Part shown: piece by piece, positions 31,379 to 41,500 of the stretch
Position numbering within the stretch: position 1 is the first letter of the stretch
Layout: the number at the start of each line of letters is the position of its first letter
Origin: Telmatospirillum sp.
GTDB taxonomy: Bacteria; Pseudomonadota; Alphaproteobacteria; Rhodospirillales; Magnetospirillaceae
DNA: 64,000 nucleotides
NCBI GenBank assembly: GCA_009712185.1
Contig: WASQ01000036.1
Location: forward strand, 78,390 to 142,389
Reading direction: 5' to 3'
Made by a program: the position numbers and the translations under genes
Notes under the pieces: model-generated
The model's database searches: none
Told to the model about the DNA's origin: nothing
What the model saw: only the letters and a program-made list of their open reading frames with translations

Positions 31379-31476
31379 CGCTGATTCCCCTGTCGAAGGC
31401 AGGACAGGAAGGCTGGCGGCGCGTCCCGCAACCAGGTCCCGAGCCTCCTCCTCCTTGGCCCGCCGGCTGGACGCGC

Positions 31477-32313
31477 CTAACGCGCCTCCGCCTCCGTTTG
31501 CCGCGACGCCGGACGCGCGAGAACGGACCGGATGGCAGCATGAACCGGACCGGCCGCGTCGGTGAGAAAAAAGTGACCGCCGTCGAACAGCCGTTCGGTG
31601 ACCCCGGAACTGCCGTAGCGGCGCCACTGGCTCACATCCTCCGGCGGCGCCAGGGGATCGTCGCGGCCGCCCAGGCAAAGGATCGGACGGGCGATCGGAG
31701 GTCCTCCATCCCGGGGCCGCGACCGGACCAGGGCAATGTCCGCCTGGATCACCGGCAGCATCATGTCCATCAGATCGGGTTCCTCTAGAATGATGCGCGG
31801 GGTGCCGCCCATGGCTGCCAGGGTCCGGATCGCGTCCTCCCGGTCCATCTGATGGAGGGGCGGAACGCGATGCGGCACATGGGGGGGCGCCATGCCGGAA
31901 AGGACGAGATGGCGGGGAAGCGTTACCCCCGTCTCCTGGAAGCGGCGCGCCACCTCATAGGCCAGGAGGGCGCCCATGCTGTGCCCGAAGAAGACCACGG
32001 GCGCCCCCTCCATAACCGGCGCCAGGGCGCGGGCCAGGGCCGGAACCGCGTGTGCCATGTCGCGCCAGGGTGTCTCTTCCCGACGCCCTTCCCGACCGGG
32101 CAACTGGACCGCGCACAGTTCGGCGATGTCGCCCAGGGGCGACAGCCACTGGTGGACGGCGGCGGCTCCTCCGCCGGCATAGGGGAAGGCCACGAGGCGC
32201 GGCCTTCCCGGTGCCGGACGGCGATAGGGCAGCCAGGTTGCGAGCGCGGCCATGACGGATACGGCCCCGCTCGCCTCCACCTGTCCAGCGCCGATCTGGA
32301 AAGAGCCGGTCAT
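31477..32313 (-). CDS. pltG: Type II thioesterase (PltG-like)
   Basis: LVAFPYAGGGAAAVHQW, VVFFGHSMGALLAYEVARR, FDGGHFFL; start inferred at ATG 32311-32313 adjacent to pltF stop. Confidence 0.9.
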   Translation of the reverse strand: MTGSFQIGAGQVEASGAVSVMAALATWLPYRRPAPGRPRLVAFPYAGGGAAAVHQWLSPLGDIAELCAVQLPGREGRREETPWRDMAHAVPALARALAPVMEGAPVVFFGHSMGALLAYEVARRFQETGVTLPRHLVLSGMAPPHVPHRVPPLHQMDREDAIRTLAAMGGTPRIILEEPDLMDMMLPVIQADIALVRSRPRDGGPPIARPILCLGGRDDPLAPPEDVSQWRRYGSSGVTERLFDGGHFFLTDAAGPVHAAIRSVLARPASRQTEAEAR

Positions 32314-32314
32314 G

Positions 32315-33829
32315 TCATCCCTCCCCGACCAGATCGGTGGCCAGCGCCTCAAGAGCGAAGCGATCGGTTTTGCCGTTCCGGTTCAACGGCAGGCGGTCCA
32401 GAAACCGTACCGCGTCAACGATCATGGATCGCGGCAGCCGCTCCGCGCAGTGACGCTTGATGTCGAGCAATGTCGGTGGCCGGTCTCCGGCCGGGACGAG
32501 AAAGGCCCAGAGCGCGCTGTCCATCCCCGAACCGACCGCGATCACGGCCGCCTCGCGAATGCCCGGGTGGTCCAGAAGGGCTGCCTCGACTTCGCCCCGC
32601 TCAATCCGGAACCCGCGAACCTTCAGCATGTCATCGCGTCGCCCGATGTAGACATAGTCGCCTCCCGGCAGTTGCCGCACGACGTCGCCGGTCCGGTAGG
32701 GGGCGCCGCCCTGGGGATCCCGTCCGAAATAGCCCAGCATCACCGTCGGGCCCTCCACGACCAGTTCCCCCTCTTCCCCCTCGCCGCAGATCGTCCCCTC
32801 GGCGTTGACGGCGTACACGCGGTCGCCCGACACGGCGCTGCCGATCGGAACGGGGAGCAGGCGGTCCGGTTCGATCGTCCCGACCTCATAGGCGGTGCAG
32901 ACATTGGTTTCGGTCGGACCGTAAAGGTTGGCCATGCGGACCGCCGGCCACGCCTCCCGGAGGTCGCGGAGATGCTTGATGGGAAAGGGTTCGCCCGCGA
33001 ACAGAAGGACTCTGAGGTCACCCGGCCCGGCCTCCAGCAGCGCGCCCTGACGCATCATCATGATCAGGACGGACGGGACGGAATACCAGACGGTGATTTT
33101 GCGCTCGTGCAGGAAATCGACCAGCGATGACGGTGAGAATGAGGTTCCCTCGGGGACGATATGGACCGACGCGCCCGTGAGAAAGGCGCAATAAAGATCG
33201 AGAACCGACAGATCGAAATGAAACGGCGCGTGATTGGAAAGGCGGTCACGATCCGTCATGGCAAAGGCGACGGCCGCCCATTCCACAAAAGCCATGGCGT
33301 TGCGATGGCTGATCGAAACGCCTTTCGGAACGCCGGTGGAGCCGGAGGTGTAAAGAATGTAGGCAAGATCATCGAGATCGCGCTCGACAGGCGCGAGACC
33401 AGCCGGGCGATCGGTCGGGCGGCGCCAGAACTGCGGATGGTCCTCGTCGTCGAGGACGATCAGGGCCAGCCGGTCCAATCCGTTCGCGGCAAGACCGTCC
33501 GCGCGTTGGGCGGTCGTGACGATGGCGGTTGCCCGCGAATCTGTGGCGATCTTGGCGAGGCGGCTGTGCGGACTCATCGGGTCGACCGGGACGTAAACCG
33601 CGCCGATCCTCAATGCCGCCTGCATGGCCGCGACAACCACGGTCGACTTTTCCGCCCACAACAGGATCCGGTCGCCGATCCCGACCCCGTCGGCGACCAG
33701 CAGGGCCGCCAGCAGATCGGCGTCCGCGTCAAGGTCCGCATAGGTCCGTCGACCGTCGGGGCCTTCCACCGCCACGGCGGACGGGCGGGTCCGTGCCTGC
33801 TCCGCCACCAGATGATGCAGCGCCTTCAT
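32315..33829 (-). CDS. pltF: Stand-alone adenylation enzyme, L-prolyl-PCP ligase-like (PltF-like)
   Basis: A-domain cores LAYILYTSGSTGVPKGVSISH, NLYGPTETNVCTAYE, YRTGDVVR, GRRDDMLKVRGFRIE, NRNGKTDR; neighbours pltE/pltL. Confidence 0.88.
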   Translation of the reverse strand: MKALHHLVAEQARTRPSAVAVEGPDGRRTYADLDADADLLAALLVADGVGIGDRILLWAEKSTVVVAAMQAALRIGAVYVPVDPMSPHSRLAKIATDSRATAIVTTAQRADGLAANGLDRLALIVLDDEDHPQFWRRPTDRPAGLAPVERDLDDLAYILYTSGSTGVPKGVSISHRNAMAFVEWAAVAFAMTDRDRLSNHAPFHFDLSVLDLYCAFLTGASVHIVPEGTSFSPSSLVDFLHERKITVWYSVPSVLIMMMRQGALLEAGPGDLRVLLFAGEPFPIKHLRDLREAWPAVRMANLYGPTETNVCTAYEVGTIEPDRLLPVPIGSAVSGDRVYAVNAEGTICGEGEEGELVVEGPTVMLGYFGRDPQGGAPYRTGDVVRQLPGGDYVYIGRRDDMLKVRGFRIERGEVEAALLDHPGIREAAVIAVGSGMDSALWAFLVPAGDRPPTLLDIKRHCAERLPRSMIVDAVRFLDRLPLNRNGKTDRFALEALATDLVGEG

Positions 33830-34965
33830 AGCCCCAACTCCCTGGCGACGATTTCACGCTGCATTTCCGACGTACCGGAGAAAATCACCGACCCCAGGGA
33901 ATCCCGCAGCATCAGCTCGATCCCAGACTCCTCGAGGCAACCCCAGCCGCCGAAGATCCGGACAGCGTCGATGCTGGATTGCACGGCACCCTCGCTGACC
34001 GCCAGTTTCGAAAGTGCGATGTCGATCTGACCGTCGTCGCCCCGATCCATCCCCCAGCAGGCGCGGTAGAGCAGGAGCCGCGCCGATTCGAGTCGCAGTT
34101 TCATTTCGGTGATCCTGTGAGAGACCGCCTGGTAGCTGCCGATCGGCTTACCGAACTGGCGGCGATCGCGGGCATGGCTCACCACACGGTCGATCTGGCG
34201 TTCCATCATGCCGAGAAAGGCGGCGAACAGGCAGCTCCGTTCCCAGCCCATCGAGCGCTGGAAGATCTGACGCCCCTGCCCCTCTTCGCCCATCCGGTTG
34301 GCTTCGGGAACCAGGCAGCCCTCGAACCGGATGCCGCTGGCCGGGCAACTGGCAAGGCCCGTCTTGATCAAAGGCTCCGTGGTCGTCAGCCCGCCGTTCG
34401 CGGTTTCGACCACAAAGCCCGTTACACCCAGCGACCCGAAGGACGGCTCCGTTGTCGCGTAGGTCACGATCACGTCGGCCACAGGCGCGTTGCCGGCGAA
34501 GCTTTTGAAGCCGTCGATGCGGTAATATCCGTCGCCGGTCGGCACCGCGACGGTCTTCAACGCCGCGGAATCGGATCCCGCGTCGGGCTCCGTAATGGCG
34601 TTCGATCCGATCCATTGGCCGGAGGCCAACCTGGGCAGAACCCTCCGTTTTACCTCGCCGCCGGCGAATTCCACGATCGGCATGACGCAGGCGAAAAGAT
34701 GGGCGCAGGTGGCGAACACCAGTCCCATGTCCGGGCAATGGCGGCCGAAAGCCTGCATCGCGACCGCGCTGGAGAGGGCGCCGTAGCCGCCGCCGCCATA
34801 GACGGTCGGCACCGAAAGGCCCAGGAGCCCCGCCTTGCCGCAGCTTTCCCATTGCTCGCGGGTAAAGTAGCGCGTGCCCTTCGGTCGTTCGGGAAGACCG
34901 GTCTCGCAGAAACGGGCGATCGACTTGGAGAGCTGTTTCTGCTCGTCATCCAGTTCGAAGTTCAT
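33826..34965 (-). CDS. pltE: Acyl-CoA dehydrogenase-like flavoprotein, prolyl-S-PCP dehydrogenase-like (PltE-like)
   Basis: MNFELDDEQKQLSKSIARFCETGLPE...; acyl-CoA dehydrogenase motifs (AITEPDAGSDSAALKT, RIFGGWGCLEES); operon context. Confidence 0.88.
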   Translation of the reverse strand: MNFELDDEQKQLSKSIARFCETGLPERPKGTRYFTREQWESCGKAGLLGLSVPTVYGGGGYGALSSAVAMQAFGRHCPDMGLVFATCAHLFACVMPIVEFAGGEVKRRVLPRLASGQWIGSNAITEPDAGSDSAALKTVAVPTGDGYYRIDGFKSFAGNAPVADVIVTYATTEPSFGSLGVTGFVVETANGGLTTTEPLIKTGLASCPASGIRFEGCLVPEANRMGEEGQGRQIFQRSMGWERSCLFAAFLGMMERQIDRVVSHARDRRQFGKPIGSYQAVSHRITEMKLRLESARLLLYRACWGMDRGDDGQIDIALSKLAVSEGAVQSSIDAVRIFGGWGCLEESGIELMLRDSLGSVIFSGTSEMQREIVARELGL

Positions 34966-34966
34966 A

Positions 34967-36652
34967 TCAGAGACCTTTCCGGGACAGGGGTTGCTCATCA
35001 AGCGCCTGAGCCACCGGGCCGGACGCCAGTTTGCGGAACGAGCGATAGAAAATCAGCCGTCCAACCCCATCGGGGGCCTGCGTGAGGCTCCACCACAGCG
35101 CCTTGAGCTTGCGGGCCGGCGTCAAGTGGTAGATCCGCGCTTTCGGATCGGCAAAATCGAAGATGGGCGGAAGCGATGTGACGGCGGCCAGCGCATCGAA
35201 CACCCTTTGCGCCGCCGTGACCGGAGGCAGACGTCCGTCATCGACCGCGGACAGGCTGTCCAGAGTTTGGTCCAGCAACCGTTTGTAGCCTTCGTAGACC
35301 GGCATCCAGAATCCGTCCTCAACCGGACGATCCAGGCTTTCGAGGACCGTCTGATCGCGGCTTTTGACAAAGGCGTCGTGGACCTTGCGGGTCGTCACCG
35401 TGCAGGCGATCGACTGCATCAGCCAGACCCGGGCGAAAGCGTTCCACAGGTCGGGGTGACGCATTGCGATCTGGGCGCCGGCCGCGATCCGGTCGGCCAA
35501 CAACTGGACGCCCTCCTGGATTCGTCCGAAGTCGCGCAGTTCCTTCTTCTGATAGTCGCCGGTCCGGGCCGCGGCGATCAGGCGGTGGCCCAGGGCATGG
35601 ACCAGTTCGACAGTGTTGGAGAGCTTGCGCGAGAACAGCAGATCGTTGCCGCCGGCCGATTCGTCGAACAGCAGATAACGTCCGCCCAGCGCGTCCTTGC
35701 AGGAATATTGCGCCGGCGCCTCCACATCCCACTCCCGAACCCGGCGTGCACCGCCAAGGTGCGGGTTTAATGATGGGAAGCGGTCGATCAATCCGGCGAG
35801 GAGGTCGTCGCCGGACCGGGCCGCTTCGGCGGGATCGGTGACGGAGATCACCACGGAGCACAGCGGATTGGTCGAATTTTTGTGATTGTCGAAGGGAATG
35901 ATGCCGATCCAGCCGCCATCGAAAACGTGATGCAGAGTCCCGTCGTGCCACCGGCCCGGCAGCCGATGATGGACGCAATGGTCATAAGGCGTGACATCGA
36001 CCATGTGGGTGGTGAAGGTGACCGACCGGGCGCGACGGTTTCCCGGCTCCAGCCTTAGTCCGAATTTGGCGGCCAGAGGAGAGGAACGACCGCAATCGTC
36101 GACGACATAGTCGGCCGACAGGGCCTCGCCATAGCCGTCCTGGATGGTGGCGCCGTTCCGTCCGACCTCCATGGCGCCGTTGCGCGACCATGGCCGGTAG
36201 ACCGCTCCGCGACGGATCGCGGCATGGAGCAGATAAGCGTCGATGTCCTGGCGGAACAGATGGTTTTCGCCATGTTCCGACGGCACGTTGAACTGCAGGA
36301 TCCGCGTCGGGTCCTGGGTTTTCCCTTTTTCATGATAGAGAAATCCCAGGTTCCGCTTTACACCCGATGAGGGCATGACATGGCGCGCGATCAGACCGGA
36401 TCGCGCGATATTTCTGATTTCCGGCATGTCATAGCGATCGGCGATCAGTTCCAGGATCATCGACGTATAGGGAATCGTGGCTTCGCCCGACTGGTATCGG
36501 GGATGGGGATCGTCGTCGAGAATGACGACCCTGACACCGTGACGGGCCAGTATTCCGGCCAGCAGAATGCCTCCCAGCCTGGTTCCCAGGATGGCGATAT
36601 CGAAATGATCCGGTTTCGCAGCCGGACCCGGCGATTTTTCCGGTTCGCTCAT
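34967..36652 (-). CDS. PltD/PrnC-family flavoprotein with degenerate halogenase motifs (second PltD-like copy, here pltD')
   Basis: Homologous to 36786..38426 (GEATIPYTSMILELIADRYDMPEIRNI; GTLHHVFDGGWIGIIPFDNHKNS). FAD motif reads LGTRLGG and the WxWxIP position reads WIGIIP. Confidence 0.82.
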   Translation of the reverse strand: MSEPEKSPGPAAKPDHFDIAILGTRLGGILLAGILARHGVRVVILDDDPHPRYQSGEATIPYTSMILELIADRYDMPEIRNIARSGLIARHVMPSSGVKRNLGFLYHEKGKTQDPTRILQFNVPSEHGENHLFRQDIDAYLLHAAIRRGAVYRPWSRNGAMEVGRNGATIQDGYGEALSADYVVDDCGRSSPLAAKFGLRLEPGNRRARSVTFTTHMVDVTPYDHCVHHRLPGRWHDGTLHHVFDGGWIGIIPFDNHKNSTNPLCSVVISVTDPAEAARSGDDLLAGLIDRFPSLNPHLGGARRVREWDVEAPAQYSCKDALGGRYLLFDESAGGNDLLFSRKLSNTVELVHALGHRLIAAARTGDYQKKELRDFGRIQEGVQLLADRIAAGAQIAMRHPDLWNAFARVWLMQSIACTVTTRKVHDAFVKSRDQTVLESLDRPVEDGFWMPVYEGYKRLLDQTLDSLSAVDDGRLPPVTAAQRVFDALAAVTSLPPIFDFADPKARIYHLTPARKLKALWWSLTQAPDGVGRLIFYRSFRKLASGPVAQALDEQPLSRKGL

Positions 36653-36785
36653 GGTCTTGTTCTCCCGGTTGAGTGGCCCTGCGGTATCCACCACGAAGGA
36701 CTATTAATATTTATCAATGACTTATATTATTTTCTTTTCGAGGCATCTGAGCCCTGCGCAAAGGCCCCGAAGGGTCCCGGAGCGG

Positions 36786-38426
36786 TCATCCGACGCCCAG
36801 CAGGCGTCGGGCAGCGAACCCGCGCAGCGCCTTGCGGACCATGGCTCCCACTTCGACATCGGCCCTGGTTTTGGACCAGATCATGGTCTTCAACATCCTG
36901 GGCGGTGTCGGGTGGAAGAACCGGACCGAGGGATCGGTCAGTCCGAAAGCGGGAGGCACGATGGTGCTTTGCGACAGGCGCTGGAAGGTAAGCCGGGCCG
37001 CCTCCTCCACATCGAGGGACCCCTTTTCCACCAGTTCGCAATCGGCGACCAGACTGTCCAGCAGATCGTCATAAGCGCTGCTGGTGGGAATGGCGGCTCC
37101 ATAATGGGGGCCCAGCTCCATGGCGTCGAAAACCTTGACATCGCCGGTTTTCTGGTAAGCCTTCAGGACATTCTGCGCCTGGAAGGCCCCCAGGAAGGCG
37201 CCCAGCGCCCAGACGCGGACCGCCGCGTTCCAGAGCCGGTAGTCGCGGAAGCCGACGAAGGCCGCATAAACCACCCGGTCGTGCCGTCGAACCATGGACA
37301 GAGCCACCTTCTCCACCGGCAGGAAGCGTTCGCGGCTGAAATCGTTGTCCTTGCAGGCGGAGATCAGCCGTCCGGCCAGCAGATTGATGGTGTTCATGGT
37401 GATCGCGAGGCCCTGGGAATAAAGGGCGTCGACGAAGCCGGCGGCATGGGCGGTCAGGCAGATGCGGTCAAGCACCATCGCCGACGACGAATATTGGATC
37501 CTGCCCGACGATACCCACGGGCGGACGGTGCGCGCGTTCGCAAACTGACGCTTCATGTCGGGATAGCGATCGACAATGGCCCGGAATTCCCGTTCCGGAT
37601 TTCCCTCCCATTTCGGGTAGCGCCGGGGATCGAGGAGGAAGCCCACGCTGACGAGACTGTTGCGGGCCAACGGATGATTATCGAAAGGAATAACCCACAT
37701 CCAGCCGCCATCGAACAGATGGTGCAATGTTCCCTGGCTCCACCGGCGGGGAGCGCCGGCCCGGCGCGAGGGGTCGACGCAGTCCTCGAACGGTGGCACG
37801 CCGGTCATGTGGGTGAACAGGCCGCGCGACTGATGCTTGAGAGAGCACGGTTCCTCGCGCAGGCCGTATTTTTTCGCGACGGGCGACGCATATCCGCTGG
37901 CGTCGGCGAGATAGCGACCCCGGAATGCCCCTTTCGTGGTTTCCAGCGTGACCCCGGCGTCGTCCTGGTGGACGTCGGTGACGCGGACCCCCTGGAAGCT
38001 GTCGCACCCATAGCGGATCGCCACGGTCAGCATGTAGGCGTCGACGTCCTGACGGAACAGGTGATGTTCGACATCAAGAAGTTTCGGAATGACCACCTGA
38101 TTGGTTTCCTCGGGCCTGACCGGCTCGCCCGGACGGTGATAAACGAATCCGAAATTTGTCTTGATGCCGTTGCTGGCCGATACCTTGCGATCCATCAGGG
38201 AAAAGCTGGTGAGATTGCGCAGTTCGGGCAGGTCATAGCGCCCGGCCAGCAGCCGCAACAGCGCACTGGTATAGGGAATGGTCGATTCTCCGATCGCCAT
38301 ACGCGGATGGGTTCCGCCGTCGATCAAAGCGACGCTGACACCGTGGCGGGCCAGGATAGCCCCCAGAATGGTACCCGCGATGCCGGATCCCAGGATCAGA
38401 ACGTCATAGGTCCGCCGTTGTTCCAT
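36786..38426 (-). CDS. pltD: PltD/PrnC-family FAD-dependent halogenase-like protein
   Basis: GSGIAGTILGAILARHGVSV, GESTIPYTSALLRLLAGRYDLPELRNL, GGWMWVIPFDNH (intact WxWxIP). Confidence 0.85.
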   Translation of the reverse strand: MEQRRTYDVLILGSGIAGTILGAILARHGVSVALIDGGTHPRMAIGESTIPYTSALLRLLAGRYDLPELRNLTSFSLMDRKVSASNGIKTNFGFVYHRPGEPVRPEETNQVVIPKLLDVEHHLFRQDVDAYMLTVAIRYGCDSFQGVRVTDVHQDDAGVTLETTKGAFRGRYLADASGYASPVAKKYGLREEPCSLKHQSRGLFTHMTGVPPFEDCVDPSRRAGAPRRWSQGTLHHLFDGGWMWVIPFDNHPLARNSLVSVGFLLDPRRYPKWEGNPEREFRAIVDRYPDMKRQFANARTVRPWVSSGRIQYSSSAMVLDRICLTAHAAGFVDALYSQGLAITMNTINLLAGRLISACKDNDFSRERFLPVEKVALSMVRRHDRVVYAAFVGFRDYRLWNAAVRVWALGAFLGAFQAQNVLKAYQKTGDVKVFDAMELGPHYGAAIPTSSAYDDLLDSLVADCELVEKGSLDVEEAARLTFQRLSQSTIVPPAFGLTDPSVRFFHPTPPRMLKTMIWSKTRADVEVGAMVRKALRGFAARRLLGVG

Positions 38427-38511
38427 GGTGTTCTCCTCGAAAGCCGCGCCGGTCGGGGCGCCGTTGGGTTATGACGGGAGGGACCGGACACCGGCCCCGT
38501 CCCGCAGGGGG

Positions 38512-41500
38512 TCACTGCGCCGCGACCAGATCGGCCGCTCCATGCTGTTCGGTGATTGCCGCCACCAGGAAATCCGGCCATTGCAGACCGGGGCAGTTGA
38601 TGAAGTCGCGCGCCTTGATTTCGAGACGGAGGTCTTTGCGGCAGCGCGAGACCATCTCCATGACCAGCAGCGAATTGAGGCCGAAGTCCATCAGGCTGCC
38701 GCCGTCCTCCAGCTTGGCCTTGATCTTTCCAACGTCCACGCCAAGGAGATTGGCGTACTGTTCCCATACATAGCCGTCGATGATCCGGAGAAGGTCGTCC
38801 GGACCTGCGCCCTCCAGGCGGGAGAGGATATCCGAACCGGTGTAGGGCTCGGGCCCGACCTTGGACCTGACCGCGATCGCCTCCAGAAGCGGGCGCGGGC
38901 CGCGGGCTTCCAGGAGCGGCTTGAACCGGTGCCAGTCGGCCCCGGCGACGACCATCTGGGTTTCTTTCCCGGCCAGGAGGCGCATCAGGGCTCCGATGTT
39001 GCGTTCCGACGCCATCCGCTTCAGGCCGACCGACTTCAGGAATTTCAGAACCTCTTCGTCGAACAGGTGGCTGCCCCCCGCCCACAAGCCCCAGTTGACC
39101 ACGAGCGCCGGCAGTCCCAGGGCGCGGCGATGGTGAGCCAGACTGTCCAGGAACTGGTTGGCCGCGGCATAGCTCGCCACATGCTGGGATCCCCAGACGC
39201 AGGCGATCGTGGAAAACAGGGCGAAGATGTCGAGATCGAGGTCGCGGGTCCGTTCGTGCAACAGCCAGGCGCCCTCCACCTTGGGGCGCATGACCTCGGC
39301 GAAGGTGGCCGCGTCGGCAACGATCAGATCCTGCGGCTTCGACAACCCCGCCGCATGGAAGATGCCTTTCAGTCCACCGGAAGATGCGGACAGAGTGCCG
39401 ATCACACCGTCCATATCCGTGGCGGAGCAGACGTCGGCTGCGAAATAGCGGATTTCCGCCCCCGACTGCCTCAGTTTATGCACCGCCTGGACCTTGCTGT
39501 CGGTCTCCGATCCCGGTCCCTCGGCGAGCGCGCTGCGACCGGTGATGGCAATGTGAGACGCCCCCGCATCGATCAGCCAGCGCGCGATGGACAGGCCAAT
39601 TCCGCCCAATCCACCGGTAATCAGATACCAGCCGGAGGCCGACGGGCGGATCGGGCGGGACGGAAGGCGCGCCGGATCCCACCGATTGAGCCGCTGCACA
39701 TAACGCCTGCCATCCCGGAAGGCGACGAGGTCCTCGATGTCCGGACGCAGGACCTCGTCAACCAGCGCAAGATGACTGTCGGGATCACCCGGATCGAGAT
39801 CGACGAGGCCGCCCCAGATCTCCGCATGTTCCAGTGCGATCGCCTTGCCCAGTCCCCAAAGCGGCGCCGCCGTCACCTGGAGCGGCCGCGCGGCCGGGCC
39901 GGCGGGTTGCGCCCCCTCGGTCGCGATCCAGAGACGGACGGACGGTGGTGTCGGCAGGGACGCCAGCGCCTGGACAATGGCGACCGCCGGTTCGGTTCCC
40001 GACGACCGTCCCTCGGCCAGGGCGGCCATGGTCGTTGCGCCCGCTGCCGCCAGATCGAGACCCGGAAGAAAGAACAGGTGCGTCGGCTGATCTCCGTCGG
40101 GGGCATAGGCTTCCGCCAGCGCCGCCGCGATATCGGCCGGATCGGCCGACGGAGCGCCATCATCCGTGTCAACGCCGGGCCAGATCCGGGCTTTCCAGCC
40201 CCTTGCGGTCAATGTATCGGCAAGGGCGCGGGCGATACCTCGCCGGTCGGGGTAGATCAGTGCCCGGCCGGGACGGTCCGCCGGATCGGCTTTTCGGGGC
40301 CGTTCCTCCCAGTCGAGGCTGTAAAAGATGTCGGGCAGCGGCAGTTCGTCGGCCAGACGCAGAACAGATGGCGGTTCCGTGAGCGCTATTCCCTCCAGCG
40401 CCAGAGCCGGTTGCCCCTGACGATCGTAAAGCGTGGCGCCACAAGCGGGAATCTCTCCCCACCGCCATGGCTGCCCCCGGACAACAACCTGACGGATCGC
40501 CGGCATCGGGGACCGGCCGGCCAGGGCGGCAACGCGCGAGAGCGTCACCGTCTGGGGCGGTGCCAGCGCGGCGGACAGCGCGATATCGAGTGCCGCTGCG
40601 GCCGGTACCGGATCCGCGAACTCGACCAGGGTGTCGGTTCCGTTGCGCCGGATGGCACCGATGCCGAGGCCCGTCAGTGTGTCTGGCACCTCCTGGGATT
40701 CCTGATCGCTGACGGTGGGCAACGGGTCCGCCACGACGGTCAGACCGGGGACCAGTCGGGCGTCCAGAACCGCCTGCCATCCCTCTCCCGTCCGCGCGCC
40801 GGCCCGGCTGAGGGCATGGCTGCGCAATCGCCAGCCGCCCTCATCGAGGGTGGTCAGAACGGTGTGCAGGGAAAGCTCGTCGTCGCGGTTGAGGGCAAGG
40901 ACCGGCGCCACGCTGTCGATCGTGATCCCTATTCCGGTTTCGGAAATTGCCGCGGCGGCGGCCGTTGGCAGCAGACCCAGTGCGTAGCCCGGCAGGACGA
41001 CCAGCCCGTCCTCCTCGCGGCCGCCCAGCGCCAGAAGATCGTCGGCGTCGAGGGTGGTCGTGAAAACCGGATCGGGAGCCTCGACCCGCCGGCCGGGAAG
41101 CACGGGACCGGCCTCCCCTCCGTCATGATCCGAGAACCCGGCGCCCGACCGTTTGGGCAGATCGAACCAGAAGCGGTCATGCTGGAAGGCGTAGGTTGGA
41201 ATGGCGATTCTCTGGGCGCCATCGCCGTCGTGGATGCGGGCCCAATCGAGATCGATCCCCGCCACGAACAGTTTCGCGGCGGCCATGCGGATATCCCGGC
41301 ATCCCGGATCCTCCCTGGTCTGCGAGGCGATGACCGTTTTACCGGCGATCGCTTCATGGCGGCCGACCATGGGCAACAGGACCGAATCGGCCCCCACCTC
41401 CAGGAAGACCTCGATCCCCGATTCGATCAGGGTGGCGACGCCATCGTTGAACCGTACCGCCTGGCGGGTATGGCGGCACCAGTAGTCGGGATCGCCCAGG

